Both the position numbers and the translations under genes were made by a program. From Streptomyces sp. NBC_00237 (GTDB lineage: Bacteria; Actinomycetota; Actinomycetes; Streptomycetales; Streptomycetaceae), in the NCBI RefSeq assembly GCF_026342435.1, contig NZ_JAPEMT010000001.1, forward strand, positions 2,164,501 through 2,228,500: a stretch of DNA of 64,000 bases. The letters are read 5' to 3'. Below are positions 9,011 through 17,835 of the stretch, one piece after another. The notes under the pieces were generated by a model. That model had not been told where the DNA came from. It ran no database searches and saw only the letters and a list, made by a program, of their open reading frames with translations. Position 1 is the stretch's first letter, and each line of letters starts with the position of its first letter.

Positions 9011-9345
9011 GACACGCACCCTTTCTGTTCTGCGAGATGCGAGAGCGGCCCGGGAGGTGGAGCGAAGGGCCTTTTCGTCGAAATGACGCTATCTATGATA
9101 GTCGCTTCACGTCAGTTTGACGATGCCGATCTCGTCGATGTGACGAATTCCCGTGGAGGGCACGGAGGACGCCCGGACCCTCTTCCGGGGTCCACTGCCC
9201 CGCTCCGTACGGATCCCGGTGTGCGAGCATGAAAGGAGCAGCACCACACACGCTGGAGCACCACACGCTCAGGCCCGGAATGAATCCGCGGCCCCGCCGG
9301 TTACAACCGTCGGCAAGCAGTCCGTACAACCCGGGAGAGATGTAG
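9011..9345. other. Divergent nadA-erpA intergenic region
   Basis: These 335 bases separate two divergent genes and hold no convincing CDS. Near the nadA side is a small AT-rich inverted repeat described separately. A GAAAGGAGC at 9231-9239 resembles a ribosome site but is not followed by a good frame. I cannot assign the two promoters with certainty. Confidence 0.6.
9089..9101. promoter_or_regulatory. AT-rich inverted repeat, candidate nadA operator
   Basis: CTATC-TAT-GATAG is a perfect 13-base palindrome in an AT-rich island about 80 bases upstream of nadA. On the nadA strand the repeat includes the -10-like string CATAGAT. A repressor site controlling NAD synthesis is plausible but unproven; the family of the regulator cannot be told. 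Confidence 0.35.
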
Positions 9346-9702
9346 ATGTCCGTTCAGGACGACAAGACCACCGTGAGCGACGGCATTCTCCTGTCCGACG
9401 CCGCCGCGGCCAAGGTCAAGGCCCTGCTCGACCAGGAAGGCCGGGACGACCTGGCGCTCCGCGTCGCCGTGCAGCCCGGCGGCTGCTCGGGCCTGCGGTA
9501 CCAGCTCTTCTTCGACGAGCGTTCGCTCGACGGCGACGTCCTCAAGGACTTCGACGGTGTGAAGGTCGTCACCGACCGGATGAGCGCCCCGTACCTGGGT
9601 GGCGCCTCCATCGACTTCGTCGACACCATCGAGAAGCAGGGCTTCACGATCGACAACCCGAACGCCACGGGCTCCTGCGCCTGCGGCGACTCGTTCAACT
9701 AG
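9346..9702 (+). CDS. erpA: A-type iron-sulfur cluster carrier ErpA
   Basis: This 118-residue HesB/IscA family protein receives Fe-S clusters from the assembly machinery and hands them to target enzymes. The three A-type cysteines are present: one in QPGGCSGLRYQL and the terminal pair in SCACGDSF. The fold spans nearly the whole length, with a short N-terminal extension MSVQDDKTTVSDG. GGGAGAG precedes the ATG by six bases. It is transcribed alone: a perfect 19-bp terminator follows the stop by 16 bases. NadA, divergently encoded, is a likely client, and the Rieske protein and other Fe-S proteins are further along. Confidence 0.95.
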   Translation: MSVQDDKTTVSDGILLSDAAAAKVKALLDQEGRDDLALRVAVQPGGCSGLRYQLFFDERSLDGDVLKDFDGVKVVTDRMSAPYLGGASIDFVDTIEKQGFTIDNPNATGSCACGDSFN

Positions 9703-9718
9703 CGGGACCTCAGCGGAA

Positions 9719-9766
9719 ACGAAGGCGGTTGTCCCGGACCTCACGATCCGGGACAACCGCCTTCGT
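9719..9766. terminator. Intrinsic-type hairpin after erpA
   Basis: A perfect 19-bp inverted repeat (ACGAAGGCGGTTGTCCCGG and its complement) with a ten-base loop lies 16 bases after erpA, between it and the convergent downstream gene. Confidence 0.85.
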
Positions 9767-9822
9767 CCTGCCCGCACACCGCTTCGTCCCGCCCGCGCAC
9801 CGCCGGGCCGCGCGGGCTCACC

Positions 9823-11307
9823 TCACCCCCGCGGAATCGCCTTCCCGCTCTCCCCGACCACCTGACGCCCGTCCAGTGGCCTGCTCAGCTCCACCGAAGC
9901 CGTCAGCTTCTTCGCGACCGCGATGCAGAGGCGCTGGGGGTCCGGATTCGTCTCTTCCACCCGCACCTTCACCACGCCGCCCTCCTCGACGGCCTTCGCG
10001 GCGTACGTGCTGCACGCCCCGCCCCAGAAGCTGAGCGTGAGCGCGCGCCCCTGGACCGTGTACGACGCGACGTAGCGGTCCGGAGTGGTCCCGGGCTCCG
10101 CCGTCGGCGCACCGCTCGGCCCGTCCTGCGGCGGCCCGGGCACGGTCAGGAACGTCGGGTCCACCGCCGGATACGTCACCGTGTACGGCGCCCCACCGCG
10201 CTCCGGAGCCACCCGCAGCAGCCAGGAAGGCACCAGCATCTGCTGCCCGTCCGCGTACTGCACGGCGAGCCCGAAGGCCGCGGACGAGACGTGCACCGTG
10301 CGCTGAGGGCGCTCGCGCGGCTCGCACGGCAGGATCTTCCCCACCGGCGGCGCCGGCTCCACCTTCCCGCCGGGCGTCTCCTTCTCCCGTACGGGAACAG
10401 GATCGGCGCACCCCGCGACGGCGGGCGGCCGCACCCCGCGCCCCGCCTTGTTCAGCAGCTCGACGGCCTTCGCCGCACCGATCACCGGATACGTCGCGCC
10501 CTTGTTCAGCTCCTTCAGATTCCCGCTCCCGCCGACCACGCGACCGTCGGGCCCGACGGGAATGCCGGTCGTCCAGCCGTACGTGGGAAGCCCACCGACG
10601 ACCGGGTCCGCGTTGACGACCCGGGAGCCGCCCAGCACCTGGGCCGCGTCCAGCGCGGCGTCGCCGAGCCCCAGCGCCTCCAGTACGGGAGCCGCCGCCT
10701 TCTTCGCCGCCTCCTCGCTCACAGGAGTCCCCGACGTGCACGCCTTCCCCCGCACGCAGTCGACGCTTCCCCTGCCGTCGGCGCGGGGATGCCGGGCGAA
10801 GGTCCACGTGCCCGGAGCGCGCTGATTCACCCGCAGCTGCGACCCCGTACCGTCCGGCAGCGCACCGACCTGCCAGGAGCCGCCGACGAGTTCCGGGGTG
10901 CCCTCGACGCCGAGCGCCTTCGCCAGCCGCGCCACCTCGTCGGCACTCACCGCGCCCTGCGCCCGGTACACCGGGGCCGTCCCCGGCCCCTTCGGCAGCT
11001 CGCCGACCAGCCGGTAGACGACCGGACCCAGGCCGGTGCCGTGGGGGTCGGGCTCACCGGGGGCGATTCCGGGGGGCGTGCTCTGCGCACCCGTACCGCC
11101 CGACCCGGCATCCGTACCGCCGCCGAGGGAGAGCGGGGGAGGGGAGCCGCCGGGCGCACCGGGACCGCTCGGAGCCCCGTCCGCACCGGCGGTGGACGCC
11201 CAGTGCGCACCCCCACCGCCGACGAGCAGCACGGCGGCCGCCACCGAGGCCGTGACCAGCGGAATGCGCCGTCGGGGGCCTTCTTGCGTCTGCTGCTCGC
11301 TACTCAC
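9823..11307 (-). CDS. Membrane-anchored or secreted protein of unknown function
   Basis: The 494-residue product has one hydrophobic segment near the start (about residues 15-40, IPLVTASVAAAVLLVGGGGA), then a Gly/Pro/Ser-rich linker to about residue 90 and a long soluble part outside the membrane. I recognise no enzyme domain. Four cysteines sit in the exported part (CVRGKACTS, AGCADPVPV, ILPCEPRER and GGACSTYAA), which could form disulfides. The start is GTG with GGAG seven bases upstream. It is conserved in this position in Streptomyces, as I recall, where it is called a large membrane protein. A 73-residue gene read the same way lies 121 bases upstream. Confidence 0.75.
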   Translation of the reverse strand: MSSEQQTQEGPRRRIPLVTASVAAAVLLVGGGGAHWASTAGADGAPSGPGAPGGSPPPLSLGGGTDAGSGGTGAQSTPPGIAPGEPDPHGTGLGPVVYRLVGELPKGPGTAPVYRAQGAVSADEVARLAKALGVEGTPELVGGSWQVGALPDGTGSQLRVNQRAPGTWTFARHPRADGRGSVDCVRGKACTSGTPVSEEAAKKAAAPVLEALGLGDAALDAAQVLGGSRVVNADPVVGGLPTYGWTTGIPVGPDGRVVGGSGNLKELNKGATYPVIGAAKAVELLNKAGRGVRPPAVAGCADPVPVREKETPGGKVEPAPPVGKILPCEPRERPQRTVHVSSAAFGLAVQYADGQQMLVPSWLLRVAPERGGAPYTVTYPAVDPTFLTVPGPPQDGPSGAPTAEPGTTPDRYVASYTVQGRALTLSFWGGACSTYAAKAVEEGGVVKVRVEETNPDPQRLCIAVAKKLTASVELSRPLDGRQVVGESGKAIPRG

Positions 11308-11428
11308 CGGACCGCTCCTTCGCCCACGCCGGACCCACGCCGTCGCAGGACGTCGCCTTGGACAGGAGACACCGGTGTGACGACGAACGCCCGCGCACGG
11401 TTCCCCGGCGCGCGCCCCTCCTGCGGCC

Positions 11429-11650
11429 CTACGCCCCGTACTCGGGCATCGCGCCCACCATCAGGGCCGAAGCGGACGGCACCACGACACCGTGGATCCG
11501 CGACACCGGCACGCTCTCGGTGGCCGTCGCCGGGACCGCCCAGTGCGCCACCATGCGCGCGCAGTCCCCCCGCAACTGCGCCCACCCGCCGTCGACGTCG
11601 AAGGAGACCTGCCTACCGGTGGGAACCGTGGCGCTGTGCTGCTCGTGCAT
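11429..11650 (-). CDS. Small conserved hypothetical protein
   Basis: A 73-residue protein beginning MHEQHSATVPTG. I do not recognise a domain. The start is well supported: AGGAG lies eight bases before the ATG, and third codon positions are almost all G or C. An upstream extension in frame is rich in Arg/Pro and lacks its own ribosome site, so I rejected it. It has a single cysteine, a possible DNA- or protein-binding core around GWAQLRGDCARMVAHW, and no membrane segment. It could be co-transcribed with the exported protein gene that follows on the same strand. Confidence 0.65.
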   Translation of the reverse strand: MHEQHSATVPTGRQVSFDVDGGWAQLRGDCARMVAHWAVPATATESVPVSRIHGVVVPSASALMVGAMPEYGA

Positions 11651-11884
11651 GCGAAGAGCTCCTGTGCTCAAGGGGCCGCCGGAGGGCGGAACCCGGACTC
11701 CTCGCACCGTATGCACCGGCGACCTCAAGTAAAAAGCCCTACTATCGGGTAGTTTTGCCACGTCGGCCGAGCGGGGCCCAACCGGTAGCGTGGACCGTCG
11801 TCACTTGTCACCCGTGCTCGTGCTGGTGACGACATGACCAGTCGAGTCGTCCTTCCCGCCATCCCCACAGGGAGCAACCCCGCC

Positions 11885-12859
11885 GTGCGTATCGCAGTCA
11901 CCGGCTCCATCGCCACCGACCACCTCATGACCTTCCCCGGCCGTTTCGCCGACCAGCTGGTCGCGGACCAGCTGCACACGGTCTCCCTCTCCTTCCTCGT
12001 CGACAACCTCGACGTACGACGCGGAGGCGTCGGCGCCAACATCTGCTTCGGCATGGGCCAGCTCGGCACGAAGCCGATCCTGGTCGGCGCGGCAGGCTCC
12101 GACTTCGACGAGTACCGCGCCTGGCTCGACCGGCACGGCGTGGACACCGCCTCGGTCCGCATCTCCGAGGTCCTGCACACGGCCCGCTTCGTGTGCACCA
12201 CGGACGCCGACCACAACCAGATCGGCTCCTTCTACACGGGCGCGATGAGCGAGGCCCGTCAGATCGAGCTCAAGTCCGTCGCCGACCGCGTGGGCGGCCT
12301 GGACCTGGTCCTGATCGGCGCGGACGACCCCGAGGCGATGCTCCGTCACACGGAGGAGTGCCGTTCGCGCACGATCCCCTTCGCCGCGGACTTCTCGCAG
12401 CAGATCGCCCGCATGTCCGGCGACGACATCCGCACCCTGCTCGAAGGCGCGACGTACCTCTTCTCCAACGAGTACGAGAAGGGCCTCATCGAGTCGAAGA
12501 CCGGCTGGACCGACGCCGAGATCCTCGCCAAGGTCGGCCACCGCGTCACCACGCTCGGCTCGCGCGGCGTACGCATCGAGAAGCTCGGCCTCGACCCGAT
12601 CGAGGTGGGCTGCCCCGCCGAAGACGCGAAGGTCGACCCGACCGGCGTCGGCGACGCGTTCCGCGCGGGCTTCCTCTCGGGCCTGTCCTGGGGCGTCGGC
12701 CACGAGCGGGCGGCGCAGGTCGGCTGCATGCTGGCGACGCTGGTCATCGAAACCCTCGGCACCCAGGAGTACACCCTCAGCCGCGCCCACTTCATGGAGC
12801 GCTTCACGAAGGCGTACGGACACGACGCGGCAGGCGAGGTCCTGAAGCACCTCGCCTGA
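11885..12859 (+). CDS. PfkB-family carbohydrate kinase (adenosine kinase-like)
   Basis: This 324-residue cytoplasmic kinase belongs to the PfkB/ribokinase family, which phosphorylates sugars or nucleosides with ATP. It opens RIAVTGSIATDHLMTFPGRF, has the glycine pair and substrate region RRGGVGANICFGMGQLG, and carries the C-terminal signature DPTGVGDAFRAGF with the catalytic aspartate. The closest annotated actinobacterial relatives are adenosine kinases, but substrate cannot be fixed from sequence. I chose the GTG that gives VRIAVTGSI, with AGGGAG ten bases upstream; an ATG 51 bases earlier is in frame. It converges on the desulfurase-TusA gene. Confidence 0.85.
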   Translation: MRIAVTGSIATDHLMTFPGRFADQLVADQLHTVSLSFLVDNLDVRRGGVGANICFGMGQLGTKPILVGAAGSDFDEYRAWLDRHGVDTASVRISEVLHTARFVCTTDADHNQIGSFYTGAMSEARQIELKSVADRVGGLDLVLIGADDPEAMLRHTEECRSRTIPFAADFSQQIARMSGDDIRTLLEGATYLFSNEYEKGLIESKTGWTDAEILAKVGHRVTTLGSRGVRIEKLGLDPIEVGCPAEDAKVDPTGVGDAFRAGFLSGLSWGVGHERAAQVGCMLATLVIETLGTQEYTLSRAHFMERFTKAYGHDAAGEVLKHLA

Positions 12860-12874
12860 CCGGCGCGGACGTGC

Positions 12875-12899
12875 GGGGCCCGGGCCGGGCCCGGGCCCC
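12875..12899. terminator. GC hairpin between convergent genes
   Basis: A perfect 12-bp inverted repeat of GGGGCCCGGGCC with a one-base centre sits in the 40-base gap between the kinase and the desulfurase gene, so it probably ends transcription from both sides. Confidence 0.7.
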
Positions 12900-14279
12900 C
12901 TACGACACCCGCCGCACCACGTACCGCCCCTCGCCGACCTCCCCGACGTACTCCTGCCCCCGCATCCCGCACCACGCCGGAATGTCCAGCCGCGCCGCCG
13001 CGTCATCGGCGAGAACGGTGACCGTTCCCCCCACCGCCACCTCCCCGATGACCTTCGCCAGCTCGATCACCGGAATCGGACACCGCTTCCCGAGCGCGTC
13101 CACCACCAGCGACGTCCCGGCCGGGGCAGCGGCGTGAGCTCCGCCCGACGGCGCCCCCAGCGCGGCCCGCACCCCCTCCACCACCCCCGGCAGCACCCGC
13201 AGGAACCGCTCCACGTCCCCCTCCGCCGCCCCCCACGGCAGCGACACCCTCACGTTCCCCTCCGAGAGCACCCTCATCGCCCTCAGCACATGACTGGGCG
13301 TCAGCGTGCTGCTCGTGCACGAGGACCCGGACGACACCGAGAACCCCTCCGCGTCGAGCGCGTGCAACAGGCTCTCCCCGTCGACGTACAGACACGAGAA
13401 GGTCACCACGTGCGGCAGCCGCCGCACCGGATCCCCGACCACCTCCACATCGGCCACAGAAGCCCCGACCCCCACCCGGATCCGCTCCACGAGCCCCCGC
13501 AGCCGCGCCGCCTCCTCCTCGGCCTCCGCCCGCACCGCCCGCAGCGAAGCCGCGGCGGCGACCACCGCGGGCAGGTTCACGAAGCCCGGCGCGCGCCCCG
13601 CCTCCCGCTCGTCCACCGGCCCCTGCGCCGCGAACCGCACCCCCTTGCGCACCACCAGCAACCCCACCCCCGCCGGACCGCCCCACTTGTGCGCACTCGC
13701 GGCGAGCAGCGACCACGGTCCCTCCACCCGCCCCCACCCCAGCGACTGCGCCGCGTCCACCAGCAGCGGCACACCTGCTTCCCGGCACGCGTGTGCGACC
13801 TCCTCGACCGGCTGGAGCGTGCCGACTTCGTGGTTGGCGGACTGGAGGCACGCCAGAGCGGTCCCCTCCACCCCTGCTTCTCGCACGAAATCAGCCAGAT
13901 CCACGGCCCCCGACGAGGACACCGGCACCTCGCTCACCGACCCGCCCCCCGCCACATGGGCGTCGGCCGAATGGAGCACGGACGAGTGCTCGACCGCCGA
14001 GTGGACCAGGCGGCGGCCGACACGCCGACGCGCGGCAAGTGCCCCGGCAATTCCCGTGTGCACTGCATGCGTTCCCGAAGGGGTGAAAACCAGCTCGTCG
14101 GGACGGCAGCCCACCGCCTCGGCGGCCGCCTCGCGCGCCGCGTCCAGCAGCAGCCTCGCCCGCCGCCCCTCCCGGTACAGCCGGGCCGGATCGGCCCACC
14201 CCTCGTCCAGGGAGGCAAGCAGCGCCTGGCGGGCGACGGGGTGCAGGGGAGCGGCGGAGGCGGCGTCGAAGTAGGGCAC
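12900..14279 (-). CDS. Cysteine desulfurase fused to a TusA sulfur-carrier domain
   Basis: The 459-residue protein joins two sulfur-handling modules. Residues 1-375 are a class V aminotransferase-fold cysteine desulfurase of the NifS/IscS type: the PLP lysine is in ASAHKWGGP, the cofactor aspartate in LLVDAAQSLG, and the persulfide-forming cysteine in SSGSSCTSSTLTPSHV. Residues about 390-459 form a TusA/SirA-like domain starting VVDALGKRCPIPVIELAK, with its acceptor cysteine in RCPIP. The enzyme should take sulfur from cysteine and pass it straight to its own carrier domain. It is transcribed away from ctaC and converges with the sugar kinase. No isc/suf scaffold lies next to it. The final acceptor is unknown; tRNA thiolation, cofactor synthesis or Fe-S supply are all possible. 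Confidence 0.92.
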   Translation of the reverse strand: MPYFDAASAAPLHPVARQALLASLDEGWADPARLYREGRRARLLLDAAREAAAEAVGCRPDELVFTPSGTHAVHTGIAGALAARRRVGRRLVHSAVEHSSVLHSADAHVAGGGSVSEVPVSSSGAVDLADFVREAGVEGTALACLQSANHEVGTLQPVEEVAHACREAGVPLLVDAAQSLGWGRVEGPWSLLAASAHKWGGPAGVGLLVVRKGVRFAAQGPVDEREAGRAPGFVNLPAVVAAAASLRAVRAEAEEEAARLRGLVERIRVGVGASVADVEVVGDPVRRLPHVVTFSCLYVDGESLLHALDAEGFSVSSGSSCTSSTLTPSHVLRAMRVLSEGNVRVSLPWGAAEGDVERFLRVLPGVVEGVRAALGAPSGGAHAAAPAGTSLVVDALGKRCPIPVIELAKVIGEVAVGGTVTVLADDAAARLDIPAWCGMRGQEYVGEVGEGRYVVRRVS

Positions 14280-14451
14280 GCGGTCACGCTAGCCGCCGGG
14301 TGCGTCCGACGCCGTACCGCCATCGGGGGAGGGTCCGTCAGTTCCCGGGCGGAGCCGCTGCTTCCGCCCGTGACGAGCCGCCGGGCCACCCCTTCGGGGA
14401 GCGGTGCGGCGCGTTGGGCACCCTCCCCGCGCGACCCCAAATAGCGTCCAG

Positions 14452-14482
14452 TAGGGTTTGGTCCGCATAAACATCCAAACCC
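14452..14482 (+). promoter_or_regulatory. Candidate ctaCDF promoter -10 with inverted repeat
   Basis: TAGGGT at 14452-14457 fits a Streptomyces housekeeping -10; no clear -35 is seen. It overlaps an 8-bp perfect inverted repeat, GGGTTTGG then 13 bases then CCAAACCC. The repeat would cover the transcription start, so it could be an operator or the first hairpin of the mRNA leader, about 85 bases before ctaC. Confidence 0.45.
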
Positions 14483-14566
14483 CTGCCCGCGTCAGGGCCG
14501 GCGACCGACCTAGTCAGACGGCCGCATCCCATGCACGCGCGGGCGAGACTCTCGGGAAGGCGCTAC

Positions 14567-15565
14567 GTGAGTCCCAACGGCTCCGACCGCTCGTCGCGGC
14601 GCCCGATGCGGCGGAAGCTGCTCCAGGTGCTGACCGCGGGCGTGGTCCTGGCGACCGCCTCTGGTTGCTCGTACACATGGGAGGACTTCCCCCGACTGGG
14701 GATGCCCACCCCGGTAACGGAAGAGGCGCCGCGAATCCTCTCCCTCTGGCAGGGCTCGTGGGCGGCTGCGCTCGTCACGGGCGTGCTGGTGTGGGGTCTG
14801 ATCCTGTGGAGCGTCATCTTCCACAGGCGCAGCCGCACCAAGGTCGAGGTACCTCCGCAGACCCGGTACAACCTGCCCATCGAGGCGCTGTACACGGTTG
14901 CACCCATCATCATCGTTTCGGTGCTGTTCTACTTCACCGCCCGTGACGAGTCGAAGCTCCTGCATCTCGACGCGAAGCCGACGCACACGATCAACGTCGT
15001 CGGCTACCAGTGGAGCTGGGGCTTCAACTACGTCGAGGACGTGGACGGCAACACCGCCACCGGTCCCCAGACGGACCCCAAGACCCAGAAGAAGACCGGA
15101 GTCCCGAAGGAACTCAACGCGATTCCGGACCGCTTCACCAAGCAGTTCCCGGACGGCGCCGAAGGCGTCTACGAGTACGGCATCCCCGGTACCCGCAACC
15201 CCGAGAACGGCAACCCCGGCCCGACGCTGGTGCTGCCCAAGGGCGAGAAGGTCCGGTTCGTACTGACGTCGCGCGAGACCATCCACTCCTTCTGGGTGGT
15301 TCCCTTCCTGATGAAGCAGGACGTCATCCCCGGCCACACCAACGCCTTCGAGGTGACTCCCAACAAGGAGGGCATCTTCATGGGCAAGTGCGCCGAGCTG
15401 TGCGGCGCCGACCACTCCCGGATGCTCTTCAACGTCAAGGTCGTTTCCCCTGAGGAGTACCAGCAGCACCTCAAGGACCTGGCTGCGAAGGGTCAGACCG
15501 GCTACATCCCGGCCGGCATCGCCCAGACCGACCCGGCCCGGAATGCGGAGACGAACAAACTGTGA
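14567..15565 (+). CDS. ctaC: Cytochrome c oxidase subunit II (aa3-type)
   Basis: This 332-residue lipoprotein is subunit II of the aa3 oxidase. A signal peptide ends at the lipobox-like VLATASGC. Two membrane helices follow (about residues 60-80 and 102-122), then the exported cupredoxin domain that holds the binuclear CuA centre: the ligand set appears as [12 protein letters not shown], with the upstream His in IHSFWVVPF. An insertion of about 50 residues rich in Lys and Thr lies near residues 155-200, usual for actinobacterial subunits. I chose the GTG ([10 protein letters not shown]) preceded by GGGAAGG. The stop overlaps the ctaD start as GTGA, so ctaC-ctaD-ctaF is one operon. Confidence 0.97.
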   Translation: MSPNGSDRSSRRPMRRKLLQVLTAGVVLATASGCSYTWEDFPRLGMPTPVTEEAPRILSLWQGSWAAALVTGVLVWGLILWSVIFHRRSRTKVEVPPQTRYNLPIEALYTVAPIIIVSVLFYFTARDESKLLHLDAKPTHTINVVGYQWSWGFNYVEDVDGNTATGPQTDPKTQKKTGVPKELNAIPDRFTKQFPDGAEGVYEYGIPGTRNPENGNPGPTLVLPKGEKVRFVLTSRETIHSFWVVPFLMKQDVIPGHTNAFEVTPNKEGIFMGKCAELCGADHSRMLFNVKVVSPEEYQQHLKDLAAKGQTGYIPAGIAQTDPARNAETNKL

Positions 15566-17304
15566 GCATCCTCAACGAACCCAAGGGTGCCGCGGCAGCA
15601 ATCGACTCGTCGGAGAACGAGCTGCCCGTGCGGCGCAAGGAGCCGGGAAACATTGTGATCAAGTGGCTCACCACCACTGACCACAAGACGATCGGCTCGA
15701 TGTACCTCATCACGTCGTTCGTGTTCTTCATCATCGGTGGCGTGATGGCGCTCTTCATGCGCGCCGAACTCGCTCGTCCCGGCACGCAGCTGATGTCGAA
15801 CGAGCAGTTCAACCAGGCGTTCACGATGCACGGCACGATCATGCTGCTGATGTTCGCGACGCCGCTGTTCGCCGGATTCGCGAACTGGATCATGCCGCTG
15901 CAGATCGGTGCGCCCGACGTGGCGTTCCCGCGGCTGAACATGTTCGCGTACTGGCTGTACCTCTTCGGCTCGATCATCGCGGTGGCCGGCTTCCTCACCC
16001 CGCAGGGTGCGGCCGACTTCGGCTGGTTCGCCTACTCCCCGCTGTCGGACGCGGTCCGTTCGCCGGGTGTCGGCGCCGACATGTGGATCATGGGTCTGGC
16101 CTTCTCCGGCTTCGGCACGATCCTCGGTTCGGTCAACTTCATCACCACGATCATCTGCATGCGCGCTCCCGGCATGACGATGTTCCGCATGCCGATCTTC
16201 ACCTGGAACGTGCTGCTGACCGGTGTTCTGGTCCTGCTCGCCTTCCCGGTGCTGGCCGCCGCGCTGTTCGCCCTGGAGGCGGACCGTAAATTCGGTGCCC
16301 ATATCTTCGACGCCGCAAATGGCGGTGCGCTGCTGTGGCAACACCTCTTCTGGTTCTTCGGACACCCAGAGGTGTACATCATCGCGCTGCCATTCTTCGG
16401 AATCATTTCCGAGGTCATCCCGGTATTCAGCCGCAAGCCGATGTTCGGCTACATCGGTCTGATCGCCGCGACGATCGCGATCGCCGGTCTTTCGGTCACC
16501 GTCTGGGCCCACCACATGTACGTGACGGGCGGCGTGCTGTTGCCGTTCTTCTCCTTCATGACATTCCTCATCGCCGTGCCCACCGGTGTGAAGTTCTTCA
16601 ACTGGATCGGCACGATGTGGAAGGGCTCACTGTCCTTCGAGACACCGATGCTCTGGGCCGTCGGCTTCCTGATCACCTTCACCTTCGGTGGTCTGACCGG
16701 CGTCATCCTGGCCTCGCCGCCGATGGACTTCCACGTCTCCGACTCGTACTTCGTCGTCGCGCACTTCCACTACGTCATCTTCGGCACCGTGGTCTTCGCG
16801 ATGTTCTCCGGCTTCCACTTCTGGTGGCCGAAGTTCACCGGCAAGATGCTCGACGAGCGGCTCGGCAAGATCACCTTCTGGACGCTGTTCGTGGGCTTCC
16901 ACGGCACGTTCCTGGTGCAGCACTGGCTCGGTGCCGAGGGCATGCCGCGTCGTTACGCGGACTACCTCGCGGCCGACGGCTTCACCGCGCTGAACACGAT
17001 CTCGACCATCAGCTCCTTCCTGCTGGGTCTGTCGATGCTGCCGTTCTTCTACAACGTGTGGAAGACCGCGAAGTACGGCAAGAAGATCGAGGTCGACGAC
17101 CCCTGGGGCTACGGCCGTTCGCTCGAATGGGCGACGTCCTGCCCGCCGCCGCGGCACAACTTCCTCACGCTGCCGCGCATCCGGTCGGAATCCCCGGCGT
17201 TCGACCTGCACCACCCGGAGATCTCCGCGATCGACCAGCTGGAGAACCACCGCGACAACGGCATCGAGCCGCTCGCACTCAGCGCGAAGGAGTCCGGCAA
17301 GTGA
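15562..17304 (+). CDS. ctaD: Cytochrome c oxidase subunit I (aa3-type)
   Basis: At 580 residues this is the catalytic subunit, which reduces oxygen at the haem a3-CuB site and pumps protons. About twelve membrane helices are visible. The CuB and haem ligands occur in [19 protein letters not shown] (with the cross-linked His-Tyr pair), [11 protein letters not shown] and [11 protein letters not shown]. The N-terminal 35 residues and the last 60 residues are cytoplasmic and charged. It starts with a GTG inside the ctaC stop and ends inside the ctaF start (GTGA again), so the three genes are translationally coupled. Confidence 0.98.
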   Translation: MSILNEPKGAAAAIDSSENELPVRRKEPGNIVIKWLTTTDHKTIGSMYLITSFVFFIIGGVMALFMRAELARPGTQLMSNEQFNQAFTMHGTIMLLMFATPLFAGFANWIMPLQIGAPDVAFPRLNMFAYWLYLFGSIIAVAGFLTPQGAADFGWFAYSPLSDAVRSPGVGADMWIMGLAFSGFGTILGSVNFITTIICMRAPGMTMFRMPIFTWNVLLTGVLVLLAFPVLAAALFALEADRKFGAHIFDAANGGALLWQHLFWFFGHPEVYIIALPFFGIISEVIPVFSRKPMFGYIGLIAATIAIAGLSVTVWAHHMYVTGGVLLPFFSFMTFLIAVPTGVKFFNWIGTMWKGSLSFETPMLWAVGFLITFTFGGLTGVILASPPMDFHVSDSYFVVAHFHYVIFGTVVFAMFSGFHFWWPKFTGKMLDERLGKITFWTLFVGFHGTFLVQHWLGAEGMPRRYADYLAADGFTALNTISTISSFLLGLSMLPFFYNVWKTAKYGKKIEVDDPWGYGRSLEWATSCPPPRHNFLTLPRIRSESPAFDLHHPEISAIDQLENHRDNGIEPLALSAKESGK

Positions 17305-17699
17305 AGATTCAAGGCTGGCTCTTCATCTGGCTGAGCGTTTTCGTGCTGATCATGGCCGGCGTGTACGGCGTGTGGTCGAAGGAGCCCGTGGGCACCACGG
17401 CGCTCGTCCTGGCCTTCGGGCTGTGCCTGATGATCGGCTTCTACCTGGCCTTCACGGCCAGGCGGGTCGACACCATGGCCCAGGACAACAAGCAGGCCGA
17501 CGTCGCGGACGAGGCCGGCGAGCTGGGCTTCTTCGCCCCGCACAGCTGGCAGCCGCTCTCGCTGGCGATCGGCGGCGCGTTCGCCTTCCTCGCCATCGCG
17601 ATCGGCTGGTGGCTGCTGTTCTTCTCGCTGCCGCTGATCCTGATCGGGCTCTTCGGCTGGGTCTTCGAGTTCTACCGCGGTGAGAACCGCACCCAGTAG
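17301..17699 (+). CDS. ctaF: Cytochrome c oxidase subunit IV, actinobacterial type
   Basis: This 132-residue protein is the small actinobacterial oxidase subunit CtaF. It has four membrane helices in two pairs (about residues 5-22, 31-50, 80-100 and 101-120) separated by a polar loop, and starts [19 protein letters not shown]. It has no cofactor ligand and is thought to stabilise the complex. The GTG start overlaps the ctaD stop, and a strong hairpin 24 bases after its stop ends the operon. Confidence 0.95.
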   Translation: MKIQGWLFIWLSVFVLIMAGVYGVWSKEPVGTTALVLAFGLCLMIGFYLAFTARRVDTMAQDNKQADVADEAGELGFFAPHSWQPLSLAIGGAFAFLAIAIGWWLLFFSLPLILIGLFGWVFEFYRGENRTQ

Positions 17700-17723
17700 G
17701 GCTCGGCACCAAGAGGCACCTCG

Positions 17724-17771
17724 ATGAGGGGCCCGTACGCCCAGACACGTCCGGGCGTACGGGCCCCTCAT
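17724..17771. terminator. Terminator of the ctaCDF operon
   Basis: A perfect 19-bp inverted repeat (ATGAGGGGCCCGTACGCCC and its complement) with a ten-base loop is followed by TCGTTT. It closes the ctaCDF operon before the transpeptidase gene. Confidence 0.85.
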
Positions 17772-17835
17772 TCGTTTGCAGTCACTTCGTGGCGTCCAAC
17801 GCGCTCGATCTGACGATGCTTCATATTGTGTGATC

